A stretch of 35,729 bases of DNA from the NCBI GenBank assembly GCA_047629195.1, contig JBLHWY010000055.1, positions 1 through 35,729 on the forward strand. Reading direction: 5' to 3'. Below the pieces are notes generated by a model. That model was not told the origin of the DNA. It searched no databases and saw nothing but the letters and a program-made list of their open reading frames with translations. Shown here piece by piece: positions 1 to 8,486 of this stretch. The position numbers and the translations under genes were made by a program. Origin of the DNA: UBA4582 sp047629195. GTDB taxonomy: Bacteria > Pseudomonadota > Gammaproteobacteria > Pseudomonadales > Azotimanducaceae. Every line of letters starts with the position of its first letter. The stretch's first letter is position 1.

Positions 1-2
1 GG

Positions 3-365
3 TTGTTGGTGCTGTATGCCTCGTTCGCATATGGGATTTTCCTGTTCGGTTTTGCAACGGCAAACACACTGATTGTTGGCATGATTATGATTGCCCTATT
101 GGGTGCTGCTGACGCCGTGACGGTCGCAGTCAGGAACACCACCATCATGCTAACAACGCCTGACCACATGCGGGGCCGCGCCTTTGCGCTGATGATTGTC
201 GCCGCACAAACCGCAAACAACGTCGGTACCATTTGGGTTGGCGCCTGGGCAGGTGCCATCGGTGCTGAAAACACCATGTTAATGGGCGCTGTTATTTCCA
301 TCGTGATGACGGCGCTGATTCTATGGTGGTGGAAGCCCATCCGTTTGTTTAGAACTAACAGTTAA
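3..365 (+). CDS. MFS transporter, C-terminal part (5' end outside window)
   Basis: The frame is already open at the first bases and stops at TAA 363-365, so only about the last 120 residues are visible. They hold hydrophobic segments at about residues 4-20, 22-40, 58-82 and 92-110. The sequence TPDHMRGRAF at 52-61 is the conserved cytoplasmic-loop motif of the MFS_3 (EntS-like) exporters, in which it sits between transmembrane helices 10 and 11. The tail is short and basic (KPIRLFRTNS), as expected for a cytoplasmic C terminus. It probably exports a siderophore or other small molecule by proton antiport, but the substrate cannot be read from this part. Nothing downstream is obviously co-transcribed. 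The first codon shown is not a start; the gene begins upstream of the window. Confidence 0.8.
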   Translation: MLVLYASFAYGIFLFGFATANTLIVGMIMIALLGAADAVTVAVRNTTIMLTTPDHMRGRAFALMIVAAQTANNVGTIWVGAWAGAIGAENTMLMGAVISIVMTALILWWWKPIRLFRTNS

Positions 366-1084
366 CGCCTTCCAAGTTTCTTCTTTTTAGTTCGTTGAAG
401 GTCAACTACTTTTGTCTGGTTCGACCAAGTTTGGTTGTTGCTTTGAAACCAAGTTTGGACATAGGCCCCAAAGCCTGTGAGTAATCGATGGATCGTGGGT
501 GTTTTGGTTTTTTCCTCTTTTCCTCTTGAATTTTTCTGGCGAATTTTCATCTATTGGGTTTGGAAAGCAAGACTTGAATACGCGCTATCTTTTCAAGAGT
601 ATGGACCAGCTAGTGCTTACCCGCAATCTAAACATCTCCATGGCTACTTCCCGACAACCTATTGATTTTTAAACCAACAGATCTGAAAAGTCTGGGGAGT
701 TTACGTTTGAAGCGGTATTTACGGACGGGAACTAGCTATACGTCGGATCCTTAGCTGCCTCCCCTGTATTACGATCATGTTCTCAAATTGCTTTGTCTGC
801 ATGGATTTAAGTATCAAATCGGGATTCATATACGGCGCCATTACCGTACCACCTCTCGTGCCGCTCCTCTTACCTCTGTTTCCGGTGCCTCTGCTAATAT
901 GTTGGGGTGATCTGTTCAAGATGCCATTTAACAACAAAGTACCTTCCGACATTCTTCACGCGTTCCTAAAGGAAGGCAGGTCAACAAATACCCGTCAACT
1001 GTAAACTTGACCCTGAACTGAATGGCACCAAACTCGGCCGCTACTTATTTATTGATGATACTCCTCGGCCGCTGTAATATCCTG
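366..1084. other. Intergenic stretch without a supported gene
   Basis: Short open frames occur here on both strands, but none has a convincing start, ribosome binding site or recognisable protein family. An 11-bp direct repeat (accaagtttgg) occurs at about 424-434 and 450-460. The segment near 890-930 shares taatatgttgg and weaker flanking similarity with 2209-2250, the 5' edge of the broken transposase gene, so part of this stretch may be transposon debris. I see no other structure. Confidence 0.5.
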
Positions 1085-2140
1085 ATGATGACATTTCGCG
1101 ACTTTCTACCTTACATTCTCGTTTGCATCAGCACCTTAGCGATGGCCAGTCCTGCTTATTTTGAAGATGCCCGACGAGCAGCATCTGAGGGGCGTTATCA
1201 GAATGTGGTTGAGGTGCTCTCGGTAGCAATTGATGATCAGTCTCTTGACCCAAACAACCTTGCTGGCGCATTCAGCAATAGAGGTATCGCGTATAGCTTA
1301 CTAAAGGATTACACCGCAGCGATTGCAGATTTGAACAAAGCAATCGAACTTAATCCAGAGCACTTGCTAGTGCTCAATGACCTAGGTACTTTGGCACAGC
1401 AGGTGGAGAAGAATGATGTGACAGCTGCTTCCTGATATCAAAAGGCGGCTCAACTTGGCCATGCCGCGAGTCAGGTAAAGCTGGGTAACTTTCATCGAGA
1501 AGGCCGCGGTGTGGCCATGAACCCGGCTATGGCGGTTACCCTATACACGAGTGCGGAGAAGCAAGAATATTCTGAAGCTTATGTTCCTCTGGCCGAGATG
1601 TATCTCAAAGGCTGGGGTACCGAAGTAAGCTATCAGGTAGCATCACAGGCCGTTATTTTCTGGGAAGAGTCTATGAATGGATGGGGTGCTGAGCAGGACC
1701 TGCAAAAGGCTATTGCTCAATACAGACAGGTCGCGTTTCAGGGTTTTGCGCCAGCCCAGCGAGCGCTTGGGGATTTATACAGAAAAGGGCTTGGCTATCA
1801 AAAAGACCTGATCGAAGCAGCCAAGTGGTATCAATTGGCAACTGAGCAAGGTGACCCGCTTGCGGCAAATCAGCTAGGCTGGCTTCTGGCAACCTGTCCG
1901 ATTAAGGAATTATGCAACGGAGCTGCGGCGGTAAATTATGCGACCATAGCGACTACAGCGAATCCGTCAGCGTCGAACCTTGATACACTCGCCGCGGCCC
2001 ATGCAATAGTCGGCGACTATGACGAAGCAGCGTCACTTATTTACCTGATTGCCTCGGACCAATCTCTCAGTGCGCGGGTGCGGAGCAGGTTTTCTAGCCG
2101 TCTGGAGCTCTATCAAAATGGCATTCTTTATCAGCTCTAA
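1085..2140 (+). pseudogene. Exported TPR/Sel1-repeat protein interrupted by in-frame TGA
   Basis: One reading frame runs from 1022 to 2140 with a single interruption, TGA at 1433-1435. Before it, residues read from ATG 1085 give a signal-peptide-like N terminus (MMTFRDFLPYILVCIS, then AMASPA) and a TPR unit (AFSNRGIAYSLLKDYTAAI, then DLNKAIELNP). After it, the same frame continues with YQKAAQLGHAASQVKLGNF and GRGV, then further Sel1 units (AEMYLKGWGT; LGDLYRKGLG; AAKWYQLATEQGD) and ends LGWLLATCP...NLDTLAAAHA. In Sel1 repeats the residue before YQKAA is normally Trp, so TGA replaces TGG. Such proteins are envelope adaptor or scaffolding proteins. A downstream restart at ATG 1517 is possible but would lack the signal peptide. 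ATG 1085 was chosen because it begins the signal peptide; upstream ATGs at 1022 and 1052 remain possible. No strong Shine-Dalgarno precedes any of them. Confidence 0.75.
1433..1435 (+). other. In-frame TGA at the position of a conserved Sel1 tryptophan
   Basis: The codon context is ...GCT TCC TGA TAT CAA AAG GCG.... Sel1 repeats carry the pattern W-Y-x-K-A-A, so a one-base change TGG to TGA explains the stop. The frame on both sides is intact and homologous, so this is a nonsense mutation, a readthrough site or a base-call error rather than two genes. Confidence 0.7.
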
Positions 2141-2221
2141 CAGAATAATTTTATCCATTTCGCATAGACATTCAGGCTGATCTCTTACATCAAATTTCCA
2201 TGCCTCAGTTAATATGTTGGC

Positions 2222-2778
2222 ATGACCTGTCCCAAAATCCATTTGATTAACCCTGACGGTGGTACTTACCTCGTTTGTTCTAGATTCGTGCGAGGAGCCT
2301 TTCTGTTTGGAGTCGATGAAACAACCGGTAAAGGTTTTTCCCATCGAAGAGACTGGATCGAGAACAGGATTCTGGCGCTCAGCAAAATTTTCACTATTTC
2401 AGTATATGCCTATGCTTTGATGCGTAATCATTACTACATTGTGTTGAGAATGGATGTGATTACGCTATCAGATAAGCAGGTCGCAGACCGATGGTTACAG
2501 CTGTCTCCAGGTCGTAAGGTGAATAATCGAATTGTTGATGCCCTGTCCGCTCGAAGATCCGCATTGCTAGGTGATGAGATCAGATTAGCGGAAGTCCGTT
2601 CCAGACTCAGATCGTTATCTTGGTTTATGCGATTCATTAATGAGCCATTAGCCCGATTCGCTAACAAAGAAGATGATTGCACCGGCGATTCTGGGAAGGA
2701 CGGTTCAAATCTCATGTGCTACTGGATGAGGCTTCAGTACCTGCCTGCATGGTCTATGTTGATTTGAATCCCGTATAG
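2222..2778 (+). pseudogene. REP-associated tyrosine transposase (Y1_Tnp/RAYT-like), inactivated
   Basis: The translation CSRFVRGAFLFGVDETTGK, then HRRDWIENRI, VYAYALMRNHYYIVLR and WFMRFINEPLARFANKEDDC matches the Y1_Tnp transposases that move or maintain REP-like repeats. Relatives have NHYHVVLR; here the second His of the HUH metal motif is Tyr (TAC 2435-2437). Relatives commonly have NEYIAR where this has NEPLAR, so the presumed nucleophilic Tyr region is also altered. A one-base deletion near 2686 (ggc-gat, expected ggc-cga-t) shifts the frame. Reading the other frame restores RFWEGRFKSHVLLDEA, then MVYVDLNPV, and stops at TAG 2776-2778. The actual shifted frame ends at 2767. Three independent lesions mean it is dead. 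The 10-bp inverted repeat just downstream (2787-2825) could be a remnant of its target hairpin. Confidence 0.85.
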
Positions 2779-2786
2779 CTGTTGGA

Positions 2787-2825
2787 ATCGGCGGACGGTT
2801 TACTAAATTCAAATTGTCCGCCGAT
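2787..2825. repeat. Perfect 10-bp inverted repeat, hairpin with 19-nt loop
   Basis: Left arm atcggcggac (2787-2796) and right arm gtccgccgat (2816-2825) are exact reverse complements. One further gga/tcc pairing is possible across a one-base bulge. It lies directly after the dead RAYT gene and before the LLM gene. There is no T-run after it, so a classical terminator is less likely than a REP-like hairpin. Confidence 0.6.
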
Positions 2826-2909
2826 ATCCTTGGTTCATGGCTTGCTACGAAAGCAGCCAGTCTCATGGTATTGTCTGGGTTTCAGATATAAAGAAGAGGG
2901 GTTGTTACA

Positions 2910-3776
2910 ATGACGGGTAATCTTGGTGTCATCGCTATGACAGAGTCTTTGGACTCTGCTTCGCTTACTAGTTTTGCGCTAAAACTGGAGCAACTCGGCT
3001 ATGAAAGTTTGTGGCTGCCAGAATTGTTCGGTCGAGAACCGGTTGTGACAGCATCTTATCTTTTGGGGCAGACGACACAACTTAAAGTCGCAACAGGCAT
3101 CGCGAATGTTTATATTAGGGATGCTTGCGCGATGGCACAAACGAGACAGACACTGGCAGAACTGTCATCAGGGCGATTCATCTTGGGGATCGGTGTGTCT
3201 AATCCTAGTCTCAATGAAGCACGTGGCCATGTTTGGCAGATGCCTTTGCCCAAAATGCAAGGCTATCTGGCCGAAATGGCAGTGGCTGCCATCGATTCTC
3301 CTTGTCCGCAGAAAGCAGCGCCCCTTTATATCGCTGCCCATGGTCCAAAGTTGCAAGCGCTCGGCGCAAATCAAACTGATGGCATCATCACCTATCTGAT
3401 GCCTCCTGCGCATACTCGGGCATCCCGGGAGCATGTTGGTGATAACACGACGCTGAGTGTCGTATCCCCATTCTTGCTCGAATCAGATCCTGTCGTTGCG
3501 CGAGCTAAAGCACGTAAAGCGCTTCAGTACTATATGACGCTGGATTACTATCATCGTGAGTGGTCGAAATTGGGCTTTGATGAAAGTGACTTTACTGACG
3601 GTGGCAGTGATAATCTGATAGATACACTGGTGGGCTGGGGCGATAAAGAAGCGCTTAAAGCAAGACTTGATGCCTATTATTCTGCCGGTGCAGATAGGGT
3701 TATTGCGATGCCATTTGATTCGGTCAGTTCCGAAGGGGAGAATTCGTTATCAGTTTTGGCTCCTTCGGCTAGTTGA
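2910..3776 (+). CDS. LLM-class flavin-dependent oxidoreductase (MSMEG_4141-like)
   Basis: This 288-residue protein is a luciferase-like (TIM-barrel) oxidoreductase using F420 or FMN. Motifs: YESLWLPELFGREP (31-44), ATGIANVYIRD (61-71), SGRFILGIGVS (87-97) and RGHVW (105-109). This combination resembles the TIGR03620 / MSMEG_4141 group. The C terminus has the usual YYSAGADRVIAMPF strand-helix segment. ATG 2910 is preceded by a good Shine-Dalgarno (gaagagggg, about 8 nt upstream). It is followed on the same strand by the GST gene after 97 bp and could be co-transcribed. The substrate is unknown; relatives act on aldehydes, hydrocarbons or other small hydrophobic molecules. The nearest characterised group is actinobacterial, which raises the cofactor question treated in the findings. 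Confidence 0.85.
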   Translation: MTGNLGVIAMTESLDSASLTSFALKLEQLGYESLWLPELFGREPVVTASYLLGQTTQLKVATGIANVYIRDACAMAQTRQTLAELSSGRFILGIGVSNPSLNEARGHVWQMPLPKMQGYLAEMAVAAIDSPCPQKAAPLYIAAHGPKLQALGANQTDGIITYLMPPAHTRASREHVGDNTTLSVVSPFLLESDPVVARAKARKALQYYMTLDYYHREWSKLGFDESDFTDGGSDNLIDTLVGWGDKEALKARLDAYYSAGADRVIAMPFDSVSSEGENSLSVLAPSAS

Positions 3777-3873
3777 AAGATTTGATTCTGCTTTTTTGCA
3801 AGGTGAACCACCGAAAAATTCAACTCGAAACACAGTATGATTTTCGTTTTATACATTTTAAAAGGACATTGCT

Positions 3874-4479
3874 ATGAGAAAACTCTATGGAATCTCGGGT
3901 TCACGTGCTCTCCGATCGATCTGGGCGATAGAGGAGGTAGGTATCGAATATGAACATATCCCAACCAATTTCTTAGAGGACTCAAAAAGCGATGACTACC
4001 TTGCAGTAAATCCCAATGGACGAATTCCTGCGCTGGTTGATGATGGACTTGTATTGTTTGAGTCGATGGCGATTAACCTATACTTGGCAAAAAACTATGG
4101 TGGTGAACTTTATCCAAGTAATGCAAAGGATGAAGCCCGGACGAACCAGTGGAGTGTCTGGGGCATTAGTGAAATTGAACCACTGCAGATGCAACTTGTT
4201 GTCCAGAAAATATTTACGCCAGAAAATAAGAGAGATGCCGGGGTTATTGCAAGGGCAGAAAAAGGGCTCCAGCGTCCCCTGAAAGTGTTGGATGTGGCAT
4301 TATCCAAACAGCCTTACTTGCTGGGTGAGCAGTTTTCAATAGCTGACCTGAATGTTGCTGCAGTGATGTTGCTGCTGGATATGGTTGGCTATGACTATTC
4401 AGCATACACTCAAGTCAAGAAATGGGCAGATAGTTGTTATGCTAGGCCATCGTTGGCTGCAGCTCAGGCCAGGGATTAG
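3874..4479 (+). CDS. Glutathione S-transferase family protein
   Basis: The 201-residue product has a thioredoxin-like N domain with ISGSRALRSIW (7-17) at the catalytic loop, the cis-Pro segment NPNGRIPAL (46-54) and the glutathione-binding ES pair (63-64, FESMAINLYLA). The C-terminal all-alpha domain contains LLGEQFSIADLNVAAV, the N-capping box typical of GSTs. It would conjugate glutathione to electrophiles or isomerise them in the cytoplasm. ATG 3874 follows aaaagga at a normal spacing. The full domain length and clean reading frame indicate an intact gene. Its neighbour, an LLM oxidoreductase, suggests detoxification of an oxidation product, but this is inference. A second, destroyed GST lies at 31.0-31.9 kb and is of a different subgroup. 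Confidence 0.88.
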   Translation: MRKLYGISGSRALRSIWAIEEVGIEYEHIPTNFLEDSKSDDYLAVNPNGRIPALVDDGLVLFESMAINLYLAKNYGGELYPSNAKDEARTNQWSVWGISEIEPLQMQLVVQKIFTPENKRDAGVIARAEKGLQRPLKVLDVALSKQPYLLGEQFSIADLNVAAVMLLLDMVGYDYSAYTQVKKWADSCYARPSLAAAQARD

Positions 4480-4633
4480 CAAATTCTCTGAGGCTATTCT
4501 TTTACTCGATAGAAGAGTCCTAAGAGGAGACCGCGACGGAAGTCCACACCGAAATCTATAATCTACACGCGGTAATCAAATGTATGTAATGAATCTGGCC
4601 ATATCTTTTACTTTCGATTAAACGGAAAACTCT

Positions 4634-5434
4634 ATGTCACAAGATGTAAAACTGATTGCGCTCGATATCGACGGCACATTACTTGCGCCTGGCGTAGCCC
4701 CTAATGCCTTGCCAGAGGATGGTATTGTTGATGCGGTAGCAGCACTGCGCGCAAAAGGTATTGTCGTTATGTTGGCCACTGGGCGTATGTACCCAGGTAC
4801 AGCGCCGATTGCTAAGCACCTAGGTCTCGACGAGGTCATTATCTGCCAGCAAGGCGCCTCCATTCATGAACCTGACGGTAGCCTGCGACTCGGCTATACA
4901 ATTGATCAGGACATAGCATTGGAGCTTTACGAGTTCGCGATGACCCACGAGTACAGCCTGTCGTGGTTCAATCACGAACGTTATCTGGTAACCAGTAAGA
5001 CACCAGCTTCTGAATCTTTTGCAGCAGTATCTGGTGTTGAAGTGGAGATTCACCCTAATCCAATTGAGTCCGGAATCAAGGCAACAGGCATTGATATCGT
5101 CAGCAACGAAAAAGTTTCGAGTGATGTACACCGCCTGTTGGAAGCAAGGTATGGCAACAGAGTCGCGTTACTCGACTTCACCAGCGTAACCGCGGTACAT
5201 GAGCCGCGCGCGAGTAAAGGGAACGCCCTCGCAATGTTTGCACGTGAATTGGGTGTGGAGCAGTCCCAGGTCCTTGCCATTGGTGATGGTATCAACGATG
5301 TCTCCATGCTGTCATGGGCGGGGCACAGCGCAACGCCCGCTCATGGTGATGCTTTTGCAAAAGACTCGGCGAAGGAAATTCTTGAAGGTGAAGGTGTTAG
5401 TGGCGTGTTATCGCGCCTTCTGGCAGTGTTGTGA
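4634..5434 (+). CDS. Cof-type HAD-IIB family hydrolase
   Basis: A 266-residue haloacid-dehalogenase-superfamily phosphatase. All four catalytic motifs are visible: motif I LDIDGTL (nucleophile Asp11, acid/base Asp13), motif II ATGR (48-51), motif III Lys195 (PRASKGNAL) and motif IV GDGIND (217-222). The large C2-type cap between motifs II and III is characteristic of HAD-IIB (Cof/YidA) enzymes, which dephosphorylate sugar phosphates or cofactor precursors such as FMN and PLP. ATG 4634 is preceded by a weak aacggaaaa. The gene is isolated: 154 bp after the GST and facing a degraded fragment. The substrate cannot be assigned from sequence. Confidence 0.88.
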   Translation: MSQDVKLIALDIDGTLLAPGVAPNALPEDGIVDAVAALRAKGIVVMLATGRMYPGTAPIAKHLGLDEVIICQQGASIHEPDGSLRLGYTIDQDIALELYEFAMTHEYSLSWFNHERYLVTSKTPASESFAAVSGVEVEIHPNPIESGIKATGIDIVSNEKVSSDVHRLLEARYGNRVALLDFTSVTAVHEPRASKGNALAMFARELGVEQSQVLAIGDGINDVSMLSWAGHSATPAHGDAFAKDSAKEILEGEGVSGVLSRLLAVL

Positions 5435-5547
5435 TGGGCTCTAAAAATACGCGATACCCACGTTCCATCTCCCACGTTCCGTCTCAATAACAGGTAATTT
5501 AAGCCCAATTTCAACAATATTTAAGTATGGTCTTCTGCAGTAGAAGG

Positions 5548-5784
5548 CTAGGTTTGCTCTTGTACTGCTCTAAACGCCGCATCAAATGCTGCATCCATTA
5601 GCGGTGTGGCTTCGGAATCGGAATTAGCGATGGAGATGCGACCAAACTTCATTCGACCTATTTCGTGAGGCGCCTGCCCTTCATCCCATTCCGGATCATC
5701 GAGACCCATATACCAATAAGCATAGCCATGGGGGGTTCGGTTGACGGTGATGGCGACAATATCAGTCTCGTGATCGAAGCCATT
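5548..5784 (-). pseudogene. C-terminal fragment of spermidine-dehydrogenase-like FAD oxidoreductase
   Basis: Reading leftward from 5784, 78 residues precede TAG (complement of 5548-5550). They include VAITVNRTPHGYAYW, then LDDPEWDEGQAPHEIGRMKF, GRISIANSDSEATP and AFRAVQEQT. This pattern (ITVNRxPHGYAY ... HExGRxxFGRIxIANSD ... AxRAVQE) is the C terminus of FAD-dependent amine oxidases of the spermidine dehydrogenase type, usually around 600 residues long. Upstream of 5784 the frame hits TGA (complement of 5785-5787), and no recognisable continuation is present: the next gene starts at 5876 on the other strand. Only about the last eighth of the gene remains, so it is a truncated relic. The family assignment rests on the C-terminal pattern alone. 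Confidence 0.6.
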
Positions 5785-5875
5785 TCATGGGTCGTGGCAG
5801 AAAGTGGGAAAAGGAGTCCAAAAGGGTTCGAAAGACAATATTGGCATTCATAGAAAGCAGATACGGTGAAACAGT

Positions 5876-6552
5876 ATGACGGCAACACTCCCAATAACCT
5901 TTGATGAACAAGTTAATCGCTTTGGGCTTTGGTCTGCATTTGTTGTTGTTGCGACCTTAGCTATTTCACTATTCCTACCCTTGGATGTGCCTGGCGGTTA
6001 TGGGGCTGAACATGCCGACAGGGTTGCGTGGCTTAACGCCAATCGAGGCGTGTTCATTCTTGGGTGGATCAACCAGATTGGCATATCGCTAAGCAAAACC
6101 CTTTGCGAGCAATCCTAGCTGCGCTCGTCATATTTCTCTCTGTTGTCGCTTTCATCATCCCTAAGTTCATCGCAGTCTGGACCATTCCTCAACTAGCGAC
6201 GGCCGCTGCGACCAGCGCAGTCGGCGCGGATATGGCAAATCAATTACTGGTACTGCTGAATGTTTCTATCCCATTTTCTCTCTACACATCGTTTGACTAT
6301 CTAGGCTTCTGGTTATATGCGGTATTTGGTTTGCTCGTAGCTGGTCCGCTTTATAGCGACGATACGAGTTCAAAGGTAGCTGCCGTGTCAGCGGGTGTGT
6401 TCGGTATTACATTTCATGGCTTACTGGCTGCGCTGTTGCTGGGCGTGTTGGCGTCACCTGATATTGAGGCGCCATTTTTGGGCGTATTTATTCTTCTACT
6501 AATTTTGGTTGTAGCGATGCTGCTACGATTCCGGGATAGCTTGAATCCTTAA
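5876..6552 (+). pseudogene. Multi-spanning membrane protein, frameshifted
   Basis: Two overlapping frames together make one protein. The first (5876-6118) gives MTATLPITFDEQVNRFGLW, a transmembrane helix (AFVVVATLAISLFLPL), a loop and GVFILGWINQIGISLS, then runs out of frame. The second frame, open from 6037 and informative after about 6090, continues with LRAILAALVIFLSVVAFIIP, several more helices and stops at TAA 6550-6552. The frame change corresponds to loss of one base between about 6080 and 6115 (near gcaaaaccc). The whole would be about 225 residues with six or more helices, resembling DUF4386-type membrane proteins. I do not recognise a specific family with confidence. It may be a pseudogene or contain a one-base sequencing error. 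Confidence 0.6.
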
Positions 6553-6869
6553 AATAAGCGTGTGGCTTCCGGTTAAACAGCCCCCCCCCTAGAATTGTGA
6601 GAATAAACAAAGGGACTGGGGTCATTATTCGAAGCAAAGTGAAGCGAGTACTTTGATTTTTTTCGAATAAGAAATGTTCAAAGATAGCTTCGGACCCATG
6701 TTCGTTAATGCTGCAGCCACCTGCAAATATTGGTTGCTGTATTATCATGGCCGACCACTAGGGCTTAGGTTTTGATATGCAAGCCCACATGATCAGCAGG
6801 GTTGGCTTCTGATGTTTCACTCTCGAGTGAGCGCTCCCTCGAACAGGTTAACGCTTTGCTCTTGCTCCA
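6553..6869. other. Intergenic region with C9 run and nested inverted repeat
   Basis: No supported gene. A run of nine C occurs at 6581-6589. A 9-bp perfect inverted repeat (ttattcgaa 6625-6633; ttcgaataa 6662-6670) encloses a second one (caaagt / actttg), forming a possible nested hairpin. The region lies between the ends of two convergent genes, so it could act as a bidirectional transcription end. No other structure was seen. Confidence 0.45.
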
Positions 6870-8279
6870 CTAACCAGCGCCAACCCAACCAGAATGAAAG
6901 CCGTAGGGTACGCGGTAGGGTACAAGGATTGCCGCAACGGGTCCTGCAGTCATATCTTGGGCATCGATAATCAAGCACTCACTTTGACCTGTAGTCTCGT
7001 TCTGAACAAAACAGATTAGGTATCCGTCGTCCTCTGCCTGTGCTCCAACCTTTGGCGCGAACACCGCTTCACCACCAAATCTGTTTTCACCATATTCGAA
7101 TGTGAGCGTTTCTTGCGTTTCATTGTCAAACTTTAGGATGCCATTAAAAGTGAAAGGTCGTGTTGGGTTAAATGTCGCGGCGTATACATAGCGTGTTTTG
7201 TGGCAGGCATGCGTGTCGTTAATGCGAGTGAAATCGCATCGCGAGTCGCTCAGCACCTGCTCTTTTACAACGCCAGTTGTTAAGTTGATGCGCCATTGAT
7301 AGAGCTGGCCTTGAGTATCCTCCAGGTTCTCTGCGTTCAATCCCGCGCTAGCAATATCTGACGTCTTGGACCTAGAGGCCTGCATGACGACTTCTTCGCC
7401 CTCGTCCCATGCATTGGCAGTATGGACAACAGAACCGGTTTCAACTTCAAACCAGCGGACATCCAAATCCGTTCCGAAGCGTGGCATCACACCAATACGG
7501 GAACCATGCTCTGGTTCGAAATCTAGCGCGGGTCCACCCGCAATCGCACGCTCGATATCAAGGGTGATTGGGAAGTCGAGGAACAAGGTGTATTTCTCAC
7601 TCACCGCAAAGTCATGCATAAAGACCGGTTTTTCGATAGTGATGGGTGTTGAGTGAACCAGCTCTCCGGAAGCATTGATGACAGAGTAGCTGACATAGGG
7701 GGTTTGAAATGAATAGCCAAATGTCATCATCTCTCCGCTTTTTTGGTCAACCTTAGGGTGTGCGGTAAAGGGGTGTTTCAGCTTGCCATCGAAATCTACA
7801 GCACCGACTGTGTCAAGTTCAGGCAGGCTGATGACAGTAGGTCGCGAAGGCTCGTGGAGGGCATACAACGTGTTGTTGTGGTAAGTAAAGGCGGTGTTGG
7901 CCAGGTTCTTGCTGCTAGGTGAACCTTCAGGTACCCGTGATGGCGTTGGATCCATCATCGAATTCATACCCTTGTACACCCAATCGCCACGTTCCTTTTC
8001 AAGCTTGAATCCATCGGTCTGAACGAAGCGATTGCGATAATGTGCCTCGCCATTGGCGAACTCGATAGCGTGAATCATGCCGTCACCATCGAAGGTGTGG
8101 TACGCTGCTTCGTCAAACATGTGGACGGGATTTGGGCCAACACGCAAGAAATTGCCAGCGAGATCTTTTGGGATAGCCCCTCTGATTTCCATATCTTGTG
8201 CGTCACGTTCCTCGGATACGGGCGCAAAGTTACCGTCGAGAAAGAAGTTAACTGAGTTGACTGTTTCTGATTGGGCCAT
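6870..8279 (-). CDS. Carotenoid oxygenase family protein (RPE65/CCD type)
   Basis: The 469-residue product belongs to the carotenoid cleavage oxygenases, seven-bladed propellers with a non-haem Fe(II) bound by four His. All four ligands are recognisable: FTAHPK (His174), FMHDFA (His222), VHTANAW (His286) and GFHSGW (His462). N-terminal GNFLRVGPNP (42-51) and HTFDGDGMIH (61-70) are family signatures. It would cleave carotenoids, apocarotenoids, or stilbene/lignin-type olefins (as in lignostilbene dioxygenase) with O2. The start ATG is preceded by aaggagaag at good spacing on the complementary strand. The gene is divergent from the M81 peptidase gene, with 207 bp between start codons. The length and intact ligands indicate function; the exact substrate is unknown. 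Confidence 0.92.
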   Translation of the reverse strand: MAQSETVNSVNFFLDGNFAPVSEERDAQDMEIRGAIPKDLAGNFLRVGPNPVHMFDEAAYHTFDGDGMIHAIEFANGEAHYRNRFVQTDGFKLEKERGDWVYKGMNSMMDPTPSRVPEGSPSSKNLANTAFTYHNNTLYALHEPSRPTVISLPELDTVGAVDFDGKLKHPFTAHPKVDQKSGEMMTFGYSFQTPYVSYSVINASGELVHSTPITIEKPVFMHDFAVSEKYTLFLDFPITLDIERAIAGGPALDFEPEHGSRIGVMPRFGTDLDVRWFEVETGSVVHTANAWDEGEEVVMQASRSKTSDIASAGLNAENLEDTQGQLYQWRINLTTGVVKEQVLSDSRCDFTRINDTHACHKTRYVYAATFNPTRPFTFNGILKFDNETQETLTFEYGENRFGGEAVFAPKVGAQAEDDGYLICFVQNETTGQSECLIIDAQDMTAGPVAAILVPYRVPYGFHSGWVGAG

Positions 8280-8486
8280 TAATCTTCTCCAAAGGATTTC
8301 AATTTGGAATCACTATAGCAGTTGCAATCGGTTTTAAGCGAGCAACGGGGCCGGAGGAGTTACCCGTCTACGCTGACCGTCGAGAATTTATTCATTGAAG
8401 ACTTGTTGGTAGAATATGATCAGTGCACGACTCATCTAGTTTCAATCACAGTCGCAGCACAAAATCTGACTGGATCGAGTACTGAC

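Noticed and set aside
477..1004. Short open frames on both strands in the left intergenic stretch
   Set aside because: They lack ribosome sites and any recognisable family, and overlap each other on opposite strands.
1433..1435. Genetic code with TGA read as tryptophan
   Set aside because: Other genes in the window end properly at TGA (for example 10014-10016 and 11220-11222), and other broken genes carry TAG, TAA and frameshifts, so recoding does not explain the pattern.
6037..6115. Programmed -1 frameshift in the membrane protein gene
   Set aside because: No X-XXY-YYZ slippery heptamer in the right frame was found in the overlap, and no strong downstream hairpin is evident.
8322..8486. 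N-terminal extension of the MlrC-like protein
   Set aside because: The frame is open, but the extra 55 residues do not resemble the family, whose N terminus matches the protein from ATG 8487.
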